Shown: piece by piece, positions 1-18,533 of the stretch
How positions within the stretch are numbered: the first letter of the stretch is position 1
Layout of the letters: every line of letters begins with the position of its first letter
NCBI GenBank assembly: GCA_028023455.1
Contig: JAQFVV010000275.1
Span: 432,001-496,000 of the forward strand
Source: Epiperipatus broadwayi
Taxonomy: Eukaryota > Onychophora > Udeonychophora > Euonychophora > Peripatidae
Length of the DNA: 64,000 bases
Direction of reading: 5' to 3'
Position numbers and translations under genes: made by a program
The notes under the pieces: generated by a model
Database searches by the model: none
Told to the model about the DNA's origin: nothing
The model's input: the letters and a program-made list of their open reading frames with translations, nothing else

Positions 1-2644
1 ATTTAAAAAGTGGACATGTATTCTATTATAAAGGCAGAAATATTGGAAATACAAGGGAGTACAATTCATTATAAATAAAAAGTGGAAGAACAACATTGTG
101 GAGATTGATGGCATATCAGACCGAATGACAAGATTAGTTATACAACTTAACAGCAGATATCAAATGCAGATAATTAAGGTTTATCCAACAAGGTCTCATA
201 GAGATGAAGTAGTAGAAGATATTTATATGGAATGTACAAAAGGCTTTTGATCAGAGTAAACACCATTTTAAAATTGTTATGGGAGACTTTAATGCTAGAA
301 TTGTTAAATAAATGAAAGATGAAAGTGTTGTATGTAATTTTGGTTATGGTAATAGAAATGAGAGAGGACATAGACTTGTGGAGTTTGCAGAAAAAAACTT
401 TATATTATGAATTCTTTTTTTGAGAAAAATGTTAAAAGGAAATAGACATGGAATTATAGCAAATGCAGGTGCAGCAGAATTGGATTATATTTTGACTAAT
501 AAAAAATACATATTTCAAGATTGTAATGTTCTTAATAAATTTAATACAGGAAGTGGTCATCAATTAGTAAGATATAAGATATGTATTAATGCAAAACTAG
601 AGAGACAAACATTAAAAAAAATATTTATGATTGATATTCCTAATCTTCAGAAACATTGTAATGAATTTAAATTAGACCTTAAAATATGTTTCAAGTATTA
701 GTAGATTTTGAACATGATTCAGATTTGAATGAAATTAATATGAAAATGACTGATACACTTTTAAAAAATGCAACAAAGATAACTAGTAGAAAAAAGCAGC
801 AATTGAACAATAAAATTTCTACTGAGACTAGCGAATTTATAAAGAAAAGAAGGAATATGAAGATATACAAAAATGATGCGGTAAAAAGAATTGAAATATC
901 TCAAATTTTGTAAAATGGTGTGGAAAAGAGTAGAAAATGATATAATAAGTATAACTCAAAACTAGCATGGAAAGCTGTAGAAGAGAATAAAAGTCTCAAG
1001 AATGTAAAACAACATTTTGGTATTGGTAGGAAATTTATATCTGCAATAAGAAAAAAAAAGATGGAATTATTTCTAAAAAGAGAGATGACATCATGAAATG
1101 GGGAGAAGATTTCTTTCAAGAATTATATAGTAATAAAGAACAAGTACCTCCTATATCTATTACATCTTTGGAAGAAGTGAGACATTCAATTAAATGTATA
1201 AAGAAAGAAAAAGCTCCAGGTAATGATGGAATTATAATTGATATATTAAAAGAAGCAGGTGAAAAAATAGAATTTTTTTTAGCAAAGTTATATACCAAAT
1301 ATCTAAATGATAAAGATATACCAGATGACTGGAAGAATGCAATGTTACTATTATAATTTAAAACAAGTGATAAAGAAAATATTAAAAATTACAGATCTAT
1401 CAACATTTTATCAGTTTTATATAAAATTTTTATCAAGATAATTATAACCTGTCTACAGAAAACATTGGATTTCCACTAACACCAATAGAACAAGCTGGAT
1501 TTAAAAGTGGGCTTAACACAGTAGATCATATCCAGGTAATGACAGAAGTTATAAAAAGGACAAATGAATATAAGTTGCCATTATGCTTTGGATTTGTAGA
1601 TTATGAAAAGGCATTTGATTCTATAAACTTTTTTTCAGTGATTAAAGCATTGGATCATCAAGGTATAGATCCAGGATATTATCATATTTTAAAGAATATT
1701 TATAAAAATGCAACAGCAACAATTAAATTACATAATGATACTGGGAAAGTCAACATTGAGAAAGATGTAAGAGAGGGTGACTCCATATCAAAAACTTTTT
1801 ACAGCAGTGCTGCAAGAAGTATTTGGTAGATTAAAATGGAAAGCTAAACAAGAGAAAGTAAATGGAGATTATTTAAGTCATTTAGATTTTGAAGATGATG
1901 TTGTTTTTGCAAATAATGCTTTAGAGCTGCAGAAAATGTTGCAAGAGTTATCAGATGAAAGTAGGATTAAGGAGAGATGCATGTTGGGAGTAACAAGAAG
2001 AGATGAATTTTCTCAAAATGTGAAAATAAAGATTGATTATGATGAGTTAGAAGAAATAACTACCTTGGTCAGAGTATGAATACAAATGGAAACATAATAG
2101 ATGAAATTAATCATAGAATTAAACTTGGTTGGAGTGCTTAATCATAGAATTAAACTTGGTACTAAAAGAAAATATGCCTATGTGTTTGAAAAGGAAGGTT
2201 TTTAATAAACATGTTTTACCAGTTTTTATTTATGGATCTGAGACTTGGACACTTAATAGAATAGTAATACAGAGACTTCAGACCATTCAAAGAAGTATGG
2301 AGAGATGCATGTTGGGAGTAACAAGAAGAGATCAAAAATGCAACATATTGGTAAGAGAACTAACATGTATTACTGACCTCATTCAAAAAATTAAAAGGCT
2401 GAAGTGGAGTTGGGATGTAACATATTGCTAGAAGAAATGATAATAGATGGACAATAAAAATCTTAAACTGGATTCCAAGAGATTGTAAAAGACCCAGAAA
2501 GAGATCACATGTGAGATGGATAGATGAAATAAGAAAGTGCAGAGGTGATGTGGAGAAGAGAAACTAAAGATCAAAGAAAATGGATTGAACTTGGAGAGAC
2601 CTTCATCCTGCAGTGGATTGATAATGGTTGATGATGATGATGAA
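1..2644 (+). pseudogene. RTE-clade LINE copy 1: decayed endonuclease-reverse transcriptase, cut by the window start
   Basis: Broken single-ORF LINE protein (AP-type endonuclease followed by reverse transcriptase). Recognisable blocks in order: endonuclease core around 60-400, a segment equivalent to the AELDYIL region at about 475, the QAGFKSG block at about 1490, the RT motif FVDYEKAFDSI at 1594-1626, RT YxDD-equivalent FEDD at about 1885, a YGSETWTLNR block at 2232, and the C-terminal KRPRKR-type region at about 2490. It aligns throughout with the better copy at 57,030-59,992. Damage seen: many stops and frameshifts, SDH changed to SGH in the endonuclease, FADD changed to FEDD in the RT, and two short templated replacements at about 1972-2004 and 2140-2162. 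The 3' end is a run of TGA units (about 2630-2644), typical of RTE. The 5' part lies outside the window. Not functional. Confidence 0.93.
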
Positions 2645-4400
2645 TTCTGATTCATGTTTTTGAAAAAAATGAATATTTCATTTTGTGCTTTCTAGTTCTA
2701 CTTTTTACTCTCATCTTCATATGAGTGCTTGAACATAATTTTTTATTGGATCATTTACTTAGTTTAATTATTTGTCTTAGTTTTGGATTTCTCTTTTCTT
2801 GTTCTCTAAATATTAATCTAGGTAGTTTACTGGTACTTTTATTATTTACCTTAACAAAGAAATGTCTTTTATAGTTTACTTTATTAAAGTGATCTTGTTG
2901 ATCATCCATTTTTTAAATTTTTAAATAACTGAATTCATTTTTAAATTATATATTTCTTGACTCTTACCCTTATTATGTGTGAACTCAGATGCACAATCAA
3001 CTTTAATGCATGTATTACCCTCTAAATATTAAGCCAACAAACATCACATGATCACCATTTCTTATGCTTGTTGTTAACTGTTATTAAAACAGGCAAAACT
3101 CTATATGTATTTCTATTCAGTGCAAGCTAGAGTAATCAATGGATGCCAGAAGACTTGTGAATAAAATCCCCATCTAGTTCCTACTTATCCAATATCCTCA
3201 GACTAGTTTCTGGCCTGTGGCCTTTGGCAATGAGGAGCTTTGGATCTGAGAGCACTGCATCTACATCTTAGGATTTAATGCAACCCTCCAGCAAATACTT
3301 TTTCTATCTACTTAACTACAAAACTATGAGGCTTAAATTGAAAACATCATAATATTTTCAATCCAAGCTCACCAGATTATGTAGTCATATTGGTCTGAAC
3401 TCAGTTCAGTACCTATACATTTTGGTGTCTTTGGTTCCCCAATGACCATAGCCACCACTATCCTATTAGGCAGGATCATCCTTAAGCCAAAAAAACATCA
3501 CACAATCACAATTTCTTATGCTGGTTCTTAACTGTTATTAAACAGGCAAAACACTATACGTATTACCATTCAGTGCAAGTCAGAGTAATCAATGGATGCC
3601 AGAAGGCTTGTGCATAAAATTTCCATCTAGTGCCTATTCATTCAATATCAGACTTGTTTTTGGCTTGTGGGCTTAATCATAATCAGTGCCTATATAAGCT
3701 CGTGAGCCTGGATTGAAAATATTATGGTATTTTCAATTTAAGTCTCATAGTTTTTTAGTTTAGTAGAGATAAAAGATGGCTGCTGGAGGGTTGCATTAGA
3801 TCCTAAGATCTATGTGCAGGGCTCTGTGATTCAAGGCTCCTCACTGATGAGCCAGAAACTAGTCTGAGGATATTGGATGAGTAGGCACTAGATGGGGATT
3901 TTATGCACAAGCTTTCTGGCATCCATTGATTATTCTGGATTGCACTGAGTGGCAATACATATAGAGAATTGTGTCTCTAAACCTTCTATGTTAAAATTAT
4001 TCAGATTATCAACATACAAAACATTTTTAACTAATGCAGCTCACTAGCTTTATTTGCTTCATCTATCACAACATTTTCATTATTTACCCAAATCTCATTT
4101 ATCAGCTGCTCTTTATCATCTTTTGTTTCTATAAACAAATTTTTCATTTGTTCTCTCAGTTTTTTATTCTGTTTTTTCATTTGGTCTGTAAATTCTATGA
4201 ACATATTTCTTTAGTTTCTGTATTTTGTTTAAACATGCTTCCCATGTTCTCTTTAATTTGTGTAAACATGATCATGACAATGTTTTTAAACTCATTATCA
4301 TGAGTCTCAGTTTTAATTTTCTGAGCCTCCGTTTTTGTTTTAGCTCTGATAATCATCTAAATAATTTATATAAACAAAATTAGCTACTCACTTTATTTTA
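2645..4400 (-). pseudogene. Family E gag-like fragment, interrupted by a fold-back element
   Basis: The sequence just after the LINE tail is a copy of the repeat seen at 9,147-10,230, for example the stretch containing gaatatttcattttgtg. On the minus strand it encodes remnants of a Lys/Asn/Glu-rich coiled-coil gag-like protein. The copy is split: 2,645-3,026 and 3,982-4,400 belong to E, and the middle (3,027-3,974) is an inserted fold-back element. The gag start region on the minus strand, near 4,330 (reverse complement of ctgagcctccgttttt), matches the plus-strand copies at 42,858 and 47,900. Stops break every frame. Family identity beyond gag-like is not certain. Confidence 0.7.
3027..3974. 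mobile_element. Fold-back element with about 270-bp inverted arms
   Basis: The stretch 3,101-3,375 is repeated in inverted orientation at about 3,699-3,970. A third, direct copy of the arm lies between them at about 3,484-3,665. The left arm has about 70 bp with no partner on the right. It interrupts a family E repeat and is flanked by the 7-bp direct repeat CTCTAAA (3,020-3,026 and 3,975-3,981), which I read as the target duplication. Related short copies are at 41,606-41,729 and a fragment at about 61,866-61,905. No ORF of note, so it is non-autonomous. Confidence 0.8.
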
Positions 4401-4967
4401 AAATGTATATAAAGTCTTTAATATTTCTTGTGTTTCTTTAAGGTTGTTTTCTATTCCCTGATGTCAGTTGCATGATGGTGCTATTTTTAGGTCAATTCCT
4501 AGAAATATACTGTTTCAGTGGCCTACACCCAACCTCAGAGGCTTCTTACGGTGAAACACAAAAAAGTGCTCGTAGCAGCCTCAGCCAACCTAAGACGCTT
4601 CTTTCTATGATAAAACACAGAAAGAGTCCCTGCCGGTCTGGTTTTTTTCTATGCTAAAAGCACAGACAAATGCCTTTATTGGCTGCCATAGTTGGTTGTG
4701 TTATTAACTTTATTGTAATGCTAGAATGTCTATTTCCTCTATAATTTGGTGTGAGAGTTTGTGGATTTTAGCGTGTCATAATTATTTAAAATTTCATTAC
4801 AAAGGTATTTTTTTCAAGTTCTCTAACCTACTGCTACATTGTAACTTTATTAACAATGCCCTGAAGGTTCCATTACGAATGGGTAACCCTCAAAAATTGC
4901 TTTTAAGGGTGCAGAATGGCATCACACGAAAAATAACGTCTTCGCGAGAATTCGTCTGTGACAAGTT
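4401..4967. other. No gene recognised
   Basis: About 570 bp of A+T-rich sequence with short open frames only. A slightly more GC-rich patch at 4,500-4,700 contains two similar sub-blocks (around 4,520-4,570 and 4,580-4,630, each with an AAACACA-AAA motif), suggesting an old local duplication. I see no protein, RNA or transposon signature. Confidence 0.4.
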
Positions 4968-5490
4968 ACTTTTTATATATATATATATATATGCACAAAC
5001 AAAAACAACTCAGTGTCTGATTATTAGTAATTACTTGCCCCAAAAAAGAAAATTAGTTGGGTATTATTTTTTTTTACATTTACTCTTTAAATAAGATTAG
5101 TTTTTATATTTACATACTAACAAAAACAATCCGCTTTCTGATTCATTACTGTCCAAAAAAAAATGCAACATAGTCGAGTATCATTTTGAAATGTAGTATT
5201 TAAAGAATGGTACTTTTTATATATACACACTAACAAAAACCACACTTTCTGATTAATTACTGTCCAAAAACAAAAAAAAAGAAGCAAATTAGTTGGGTAT
5301 CATTTGTAAATTTAACAAGAATGTAGCAATTTTGTGTAAATTGAAAAAAAAAGTATAATTGTGTCTTATTTTCCATTAAAAAAATACCATAACTTTTGAG
5401 AGATACACACAAACAAAAACAACCAATTTTATGATTAAGAATTACTGTCCAAAAACCATCAATTATTCAGTATCATTTTTAAATTAATGT
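4968..5490. repeat. Diverged tandem repeat, period about 120-190 bp, four units
   Basis: Four successive blocks begin with a tact-type run into TTTTTATATAT, then CAAACAAAAACAAC or a variant, then CTGATTA, then ACTGTCCAAAAA, then TTAGTTGGGTATCATTT. The blocks start near 4,968, 5,100, 5,210 and 5,390. Units differ by many substitutions and indels, so this is an old array. The first contains an AT microsatellite at about 4,975-4,992. Confidence 0.65.
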
Positions 5491-5679
5491 GAATTTCTAA
5501 TTTTTTTTTTAAAATCATAATATTATTTACTGTAGTTCCTCTAATTTCCTATTACAAAATCTAAAAAATCCGATATTTATATAGAATCACAGGCCCTGCC
5601 TGGAATTGTAATATGTATGTGTTTTTGATTGGCAACAATGCCATCAAACGGCTGGCACGAGGGAGTAGAAAACAATCTT

Positions 5680-6250
5680 CTTTAATAACTAGAATTTTCA
5701 CCCTCCTTTCCATTTCTAGAACTGCAAGGTACTTTAATGTTCTCTTTCAAGATAATTTTATTTGACCTATATGTGATTACAAAAAAAATAAAAATAAAAA
5801 AATAACAAGAAATAACTAGACGAGGTTACAGGGTGGTATATACAAAGAAGAAATGATTCAAAAGTCAGTAGAATATAACCTGTGGATGCAAGGTGAATAT
5901 TAATCATCTAGTCTATAACGAAATACCTTTGTTAGTAAACCCTGTTTTGGCAAGTTATGGTTGGAGGGTTTTATCAAATCATAATAAGGTACTTTAATGT
6001 TAATGCCTTATTTTATTTATTATCTCTACCAATATATTTCTATCACTATTTTTTGTCTAAGACATTTATGAGTTTATTGATTTATTTTTATTTATAACAA
6101 AATAAATGATTATATTTTTTATCTGTCCAAATATGTTTTGTATTTAATGACTAATTTATATTTTTTTGAATTTTAATAATAATAATAAAATATATTTTAA
6201 AACTAAACTGGTGTCAATCTCTGTTTATTTTAATCAAGATAATCCCAGAC
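5680..6250. repeat. Family E terminal/noncoding block
   Basis: This block starts with the TAATAACTAGAAT-type sequence also seen at 10,285 and, inverted, near 42,750. It ends with the attttaataataataata...aaactaaactgg...caatc stretch also seen at 10,495-10,560 and 47,270-47,325. These copies are uninterrupted where G has inserted in the copy at 11,036/42,520, so they act as empty sites. No coding capacity. Confidence 0.6.
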
Positions 6251-6259
6251 AGGCCCTGA

Positions 6260-7810
6260 AATGTAATAGTAAGCACCATTTTAAATAATTGTTAATAAAT
6301 ACACTTAACAATAAAACAAACAAAAAAAAATATATTTAATGTTTGGCAAATTAAATTTTCATCTTGGGAAATTTAAAGACAATTAATGGTCAACTGTGCA
6401 CATGGTGGAGTGACAATACAATTTATTTTTAATTGGCAAGTTCATCCTAGTCATAAGTAATGATCAAATTAAATATACTTAAAAATTAAATTTAAATTAA
6501 ATTTTAAACATCACAATTTAAAAATTAATCTATTGAATGCTGAAGAAATACCTAACAGTTATTTGCTATTTAAAATGAAATTTAGTCATCTAAAATGATT
6601 ATCACATAAAAATGTATTTCTATAATTAATCAGTGAATCTGCCTATTTTAAATGTTCAGAATGTAATAGTAAGCACCCTATGAACAACTAATAATAATGT
6701 TGATAGTAAAATAAAATAAAAATATTATGCAAATTAAATTTTCATCTAGGGAAATTTACTGTCAACTAATGGGTGACTATGTACATGGTAGAATAATTGT
6801 ATACAATTTATTTTTAATTGACAAATCAATACTAGTCACAAGTAATGATCAAATTGAATATAAGCATAAAAACAAGTTTCCATACATATTCAACTATATT
6901 TCCTGATCACTAGCTTTCTCCATCTAATAATTTATTCTATTAACTAAATAAATACTCAGCTTGGTTTGAATGAAAAATGACAAACAATAAAATTATTATC
7001 AACAATAATAACTTTACTTAAAGAATGATAATGATTATAAGAAAATTTATTTACATATTTACAATTAAGAAAATTATATGGCAATCATACATGGGAGGAA
7101 AAAATGTTTGTAACTTACATTATCTTTTAGGATAGCTTAATGTCTTTGTTAGCTCACATATGTATTTTGTATCTGTAAATGTGGGAGCATGACCATTAAC
7201 AATTAAATTTTAATGTCTGCTGAAAATTAATATTTTTGCTTTTTTTTGGTTTATTTTGAGGCTGTTTTTTATGAGAGTCTTCATTGCAATTTTTTTAAGC
7301 ATCCAAAATAAGCCAGTTCTCAGATTAATTTACAGAAGTATATTTCTACAGGATAATTATTTGAGATGACTAGTTTTTCTTTAAAACAAATAACTGTAAG
7401 ATATTTCTTTGGCATTTGATAATAGTGAATGGATCAACAGAAATGAGATTATTTTTAAGGCATATTTTTTTCTACAGCTCTATATTCAGCTGCAATACTG
7501 CAAAGATTAGGATAAGCATCCTGGAGGATTCACTACTCCATAAAATACATGATATAATCTTAAAATTTTTTACAAAATTTTACTGACTTGTATTTAGTTT
7601 GAGACATGTTGATGAAGAGCATTATAATTTCTCCCATAGTTTCTTGAAAAGCAGAAAACTTTAAAAAGCTTCTGTTGGTTCCTATAGCAATGGTTTTATT
7701 TTTCATTCAGTCATTTGTGAGTGTTTTCTATGACAATGTTTCTTTTATTTAAAATCATAATATTATTTTTAAAATAATAAAATGACACATTTTATCTTTT
7801 TACTTGTTTT
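6260..7810. repeat. Long noncoding repeat block of family E
   Basis: Noncoding A+T-rich block repeated several times in the window. It matches 48,533-49,440 and 49,441-50,700 in the same orientation, and about 45,600-47,160 in inverted orientation. Shared landmarks are the stretch containing aaattaaattttcatct (6,350), the actagtcacaagtaatgatcaaattg stretch near 6,830, and ttttatttaaaatcataatattattttt (7,735). The start motif occurs twice here (6,266 and 6,664), indicating an internal partial duplication. It may be LTR or untranslated sequence of E; I could not define its true ends. Confidence 0.6.
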
Positions 7811-8289
7811 TTAAGATTTTAAAATTACTTCAAAATTTATTCTTTAGACATTATGTAATAATTTATTATACATAATAATGAAAAATATTTGCATTAAAGC
7901 AATGCCTGTAAATTCAGACATGAAGGTTACATTTGCACCTCCTCCATTTAGAAATAAAATAAAGTTAATTTAGCCATAATTATGGCTTGATTTTATTTTT
8001 ACATAAAAAAAATTTTTTTTTCAATCTTACAATAATGTCATGCTTAGCCGTACTTCTTGGAAATGGACTTACACGTTAGTATTAACATAATAAATAATGT
8101 TACCTTTACAAATCCAATACATGGTTATTCATATAAAAAAACTTTCTTTAATTCAATCAAAACTATTTATTGGATCTGACCACTCACCTACAATGTTGAG
8201 ATGAACAAAAAAAATCTTCCACTGACAGTGAGTATATACTGCAATAGAAATTCCAGAGCTATCCAAGCATTAATACAATATCAATCAAA

Positions 8290-8520
8290 CCTTATAATGA
8301 ACAATGCATTTAAATAAAGCCTAGCTCTATTATGAGATTTAGAGGCTGACACACATCAAAATATGCCTGGCTCATTTTTGAGACTTAGGGACTGATAAAT
8401 ATAAGACTATGCCTATCTCACTTTGGAAACTTAGAGGCTGACAAATATACAACAACATCTAGCTCACTTTGGAGACTTACAGACTAATAAATGTAAAAAT
8501 AATATGTTGGGAATAGTGCT
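8290..8520. repeat. Short tandem array, about 60-bp unit (family E)
   Basis: Three to four units with the pattern atgcctggctca-(c/t)ttt-gagactta-g-ggctgacaaatata. The same array in opposite orientation is at 10,784-10,905 and 45,100-45,260. It is a diagnostic marker of family E and noncoding. Confidence 0.65.
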
Positions 8521-9146
8521 GAGATAAGAACCTGAAATATCAATAAAACATGGCAACTTCAAAACAATGAAACATTCTCCATTCATCACCAATACAGAAA
8601 GCAACATGATCAATTATTAGTAAACTCATAAAATTAATTTTGGTTTCTATCTATATAGGATTTTTCTATACATGCTTAATCAACAATGCAAAGAATAGAG
8701 TGTTATTATTTATATTCTGAGTTCTGATGTTTTTTAAACTATTCATTTATTGACATTGATGGAATATAGATTATAAAATTTGCATATTAGCCTGATTTAA
8801 ATATGACACAAGAATTTGGAAACTTCCATCAAACATTTTATCAATCCTCACACTTCTATTTTTTTGGTTAACAACCTTTTAATATTACTGAAACATTATT
8901 ATTATAGTTAGTGCATTTACCATGACTTTTTAAAATTTATCATTCTTTTTTTATGTTCAAAAAAATCTGTTTTTAATATGCACTATGTATATTATTATCC
9001 CATTCTGTTATATCAAGTAACCATTAACAATTCCAGAATCATGAATTTAGAGGCCCTCCTTCTTTTTGCCTCTCTGTAAATATTTTTTAATCAGTATGCA
9101 GGCCTTCATTGGGAATGACCCGTAGTACCCTTTATTTAGCATATAG

Positions 9147-9640
9147 TAACTCTTGATTCATTTTTAGAAAAAAATGAATATTTCATTTTGTGTTTTCTAG
9201 CTCTATCTATCTTCTATCTTCCTCATATATTGAATTATTGATCATAATTTTTTATTGGATGCTTTATTACTTGCCTAAGCTCTGGATTTCTTTTTTCTAA
9301 TTCTCTAAATTTTAAACTGGCTGGTTTTCTAGTACTTTTATTACACAGCCTACCAAACAAATGTCTTGTATATTTGACTCTATCAAAGTAATAGTAACTC
9401 TGATTCATTTTTAGAAAAAATGAATATTTCATTTTGTGTTTTCTAGCTCTATCTATCTTCTATCTTCTTCATATATTGAATTCTTGATCATAGTTTTTTA
9501 TTGGATGCTTTATTACTTGCCTAAGCTCTGGATTTCTTTTTTTCTAATTCTCTAAATTTTAAACTGGCTGGTTTTCTAGTACTTTTATTACACAGCCTAC
9601 CAAACAAATGTCTTGTATATTTGACTCTATCAAAGTAATC
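9147..9640. repeat. Tandem duplication, two units of about 245 bp
   Basis: The unit running from AGTAACTC to CTATCAAAGTAAT is present twice in direct tandem (about 9,147-9,389 and 9,390-9,640) with very few differences, so the duplication is recent relative to the decay of the surrounding repeat. On the minus strand both units encode the same peptide block (YFDRVKYTRHLFGRL and following residues). This lies inside the gag-like region of family E. Confidence 0.85.
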
Positions 9641-10230
9641 TTCTTGATCGTCCATTTTTTTCATATTTAAATAACTTAATTCCTTTTTCAAATTATACAT
9701 TTTTTCTCCTACTTTTATTCTGTGTGAACTCAGATGCACAGTCTGTGAACTCAGATGCACAGTCAACTATAATGCAAAAATATCATCCTCCAATGCTACG
9801 ATGTTAAAATTATTTAGATTATTAGCTTACTGAATATTTTTAACTAATGCAGTCAGACATTTATCACTAGCTTTATCTGCTTCACCTACCATAACAGATT
9901 CCTTATTATTTTCTCTAATATTATTTATTAGCTTGGCTTTACTATCTTTTGCTTCTGTAAACATTTTTTTCATTTGTTCTCTCAGTTCTTCATTCCGTTT
10001 TTTCATTTGGTCTCTAAATTCTATGAACCTGCTTTTCATATTCTTTTTAGTTTCAGTATTTTGCTTAAACATGCTTCCATGATCTTCTCAATTTTTGTAA
10101 ATATGTTCATGATCATGATTTTAAACTCACTATCATGAACTTCCATTTTTCCTGAACTTCCATTTTTGCTTTAGCTTGGATAATCATTTACATAATTTAT
10201 AAACAAAATTAGCCACTCACATTACTATAT
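9147..10230 (-). pseudogene. Family E gag-like pseudogene (best minus-strand copy)
   Basis: Reading leftward from about 10,230: a Lys/Glu/Asn-rich predicted coiled coil (open 10,072-9,827), ending in an EADKASDKCLTAL block. The same block, as EAGKASDKCL, closes the plus-strand copy at 48,148-48,519. A frame change follows, then a basic region with YFDRVKYTRHLFGRL that is duplicated by the 245-bp tandem repeat. The charged coiled-coil N terminus followed by a basic region is consistent with a retroelement Gag, but no zinc knuckle or capsid motif is visible in this copy. Frames are interrupted, so it is not functional. Confidence 0.6.
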
Positions 10231-11036
10231 AATTAAAAATAAATGCTTATAAAAACTAATATTTTTTTTTGATTTATTTAATAACTAGAATGCCCACCCC
10301 TCTTTTCATCATGCAACCTTCCTAAAACTGCAACATACTTTAATTTTATTTATTAGAATATTATCTCTACCAATCCATTTCTATCACTTTTTTGTCTAAA
10401 ACATTTAAGAGTTTATCGATTTATTTTTATTTAAAATAAAATAAATGATTGTGTTTCTTATCTGACCAAGTATTTATATTTTTCCAAATTTTAATAATAA
10501 TAAAAATTATATATTTTAAAACAAAACTGGATTCAATCCCTATTTGTTTTAATCAAGATAATCCTGAAACCAAGCCTCCAAATGTAACAGCAAGCACACA
10601 TTTAAACAATGGTAATAAATCCATTTAACAATAAAATGAAAAACAAATATATAATATTCAGCAAATTTAATTTTCATCTAGGGGAATTTAAAAATAACTA
10701 ATGGGCAGCCATGTACATGGTCGTATGATTGAATACAATTTATTTTTATTCACAAGTCAGTACTAATCATTACTATATTTTTATATTTATCAGTCTAAGT
10801 CTCCAAAGTGAGCTAGGCATACTCTTATATTTATCAGCCTCTAAGTCTCAAAAATGAGCTAGGCATATTTTGATATTTGTCAGCCTCCAAGACTCGTAGT
10901 AGATCAAGGCTTTATTTAAATGCATTGTTCATTATATGGTTTGGTTATTATTATTTATTAATACATTTGGGGTATGGTTCCAGGATTATCTCAAAGCAAA
11001 GAAGAATTCAATTCAGTTTAGTTTTTAAATATATAT
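10231..11036. repeat. Family E noncoding end, left flank of the giant element
   Basis: It contains the 10,495-10,560 stretch (empty-site type sequence), the noncoding block start (10,578-10,780), the about 50-bp tandem array (10,784-10,905) and a stretch around 10,990-11,036 containing gaattcaattcagttt. The last part is the left half of an E copy interrupted by element G: it continues at 42,520 with atatattttattattattt. The inverted uninterrupted version is at 47,270-47,320. Confidence 0.7.
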
Positions 11037-12583
11037 TGTAAGGTGATGCCCAATCCTTATAAAAAGAAAAAAAAAATTAACTGATGTTTTGGAATGACAA
11101 GTTAAGATTATGAAGATTAGATAGGCAGCCAAAGTTTAAAACACATTGAATAATTTTTAAGATATCTTGAGACATATATAAATAACCATGCCTTTAGAAA
11201 AGAATGAATTTATTTATTTTTTGTTGTTTTGTTAAAATAAATGTGAATTAGAATATCTACACATATACAGGGAAGATTTAATAGTTTCAATCATGAGGTG
11301 ACAGAAATAATAATAATCTGATGTCAAGTCATGTTAGCAACCAAGTTTTTTTTTAAAAAAAAAAGAGTAAAAAAAAAGAGTATGAGTTTGTTGATTTTGA
11401 GCGTGAAAAAGCTAAACAATAATAGTTGTTAAAAGAAATGGAAACAAGCAGAAAGTAAAGTTTTAGAATAAGAACATTTTTTTTTAATATTATACTAGTT
11501 ATCATGATTCTACTTTATTTACTTAAAAAAAAGTTTAATAACTTGAATTGCATTTTATTTATGGATTTGGTAAAATGCAGAATATTTTAAGAAGAAAAGA
11601 TATCTTCGCTATTTAAGTTATGAACTTACATTTTGCTTATCAACTGCAAAAGTCGTATAATCATTATAAAATGTTTTAAAAAAACCAGACTAATTAAAAT
11701 GTGAAGTAGAATTTTAAAATACTAGATTGCATTTTTTTTAAGTAAGATTTATTATAACATGTCTTATATATACATATACAAGCTGCATATGAGAGCGTTT
11801 TTATAATGTAACATGAACTTTAAAAAAAAAACCTATATATAATTACTTATATGGATATATAATATAATAATGCAATCTTGCTAAATCAATTGTTGCAGGA
11901 TCTTTGTGCCTTTTTCATGTCATCAAATGATGATAAAGTCTAACCATTGTTATGCCTAGTGTCCAAATAAGCGTAGGATGCTTTTAAAAAAGTTCTCATG
12001 GATTCCGGTGAAAAATTGCTACAAAATCAGAAACTTTATGAATTCGACTTCATTGTGGGAATTGTTCTAAGTAGTTGGAGTTTGGAATCATTCAACATGC
12101 ATAAATAAAAGAAAGACACCATCTGCCAAAGACACTGGTGCCACTCTTATAAATTTTAACCCTTTATTTTCAAAGAAGTCTAAGTTTTTATTGAATTTTG
12201 ATACTTTTGAATATTTTGTATTTTGTGTATATTGAGCATTGAGTTATGATTTTTCTCACCTTTCACTACTTGTTTACAGAATATATATATATATTTCTTT
12301 TCTAGAATCTTAAAATTTAAAGAACCAATTTGCCTATACATAAATGTTTGGGTCAAAAAGATAGATGGATTCATTCTATCTTTTCACAAAGACTTTATCT
12401 TTATCTTGTGCTTGGAAAGTAAGAGTATTTATTTATAGTTAAAATCCACAAAGTGCATGTGCATTAGCTTAATGGCTAATTATTAATATTACTGTTTATA
12501 CAACATAGCACTATATAAAATAAATATGTAAATTTTGATAGAGGGAGAAATATATATAATTACACAACTCAAGGTATATATAC

Positions 12584-17940
<5,357 letters not shown>

Positions 17941-18533
17941 TTATATATATAATTTATATATGTTTGTAAATAAAATCTTATCATAATTGGGTGCGTTAGA
18001 TTTGACATCTGGATATTGACTTAAAGGACAATGGTAAGATTTTTAAACATCTACATTTAATTAGGCATTTAGTATATAAAGTTAAATATTCATCTTACTT
18101 ACCAATTATTAATTACATATGAGTAATTTTCTTGTTTGTATGATTAACCATCTTATGAATGACTTCTATCTATAGAACATAAATTAGCAATCCATAGACA
18201 TAAGTTTAAGACACATCCAAATGACACAATTTAATTAAACATTAAACACCTAATAATATAGGTTGATTTTTGGGATAATAGTTACATTATTCTATATTGT
18301 TGTGCTTTGTAATTTCTTTTATTTTCTTTAATTGATATACTTAATGTTTAACTCACTTTTAGTTGTATTATAGTAAAGATACATATCCACACTTTATGAT
18401 ATTCATGTTTATATTTTCATTAATTTATAATCATTATAAACTTGGAACCCATATTTTTTTAATAAATATTTGTTGTTTAAAGTTAGAAAATTGTGTTTCT
18501 CTGGTCTCTAGATTGTAAAGCATCATTCATATT

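Noticed and set aside
174-371. Minus-strand 65-codon ORF at the left edge
   Set aside because: Antisense shadow of the LINE endonuclease; the same shadow appears at 59,345-59,584.
4726-5094. 122-codon plus-strand ORF
   Set aside because: It runs into the AT microsatellite and the diverged tandem repeat; composition follows the DNA and no domain is recognisable.
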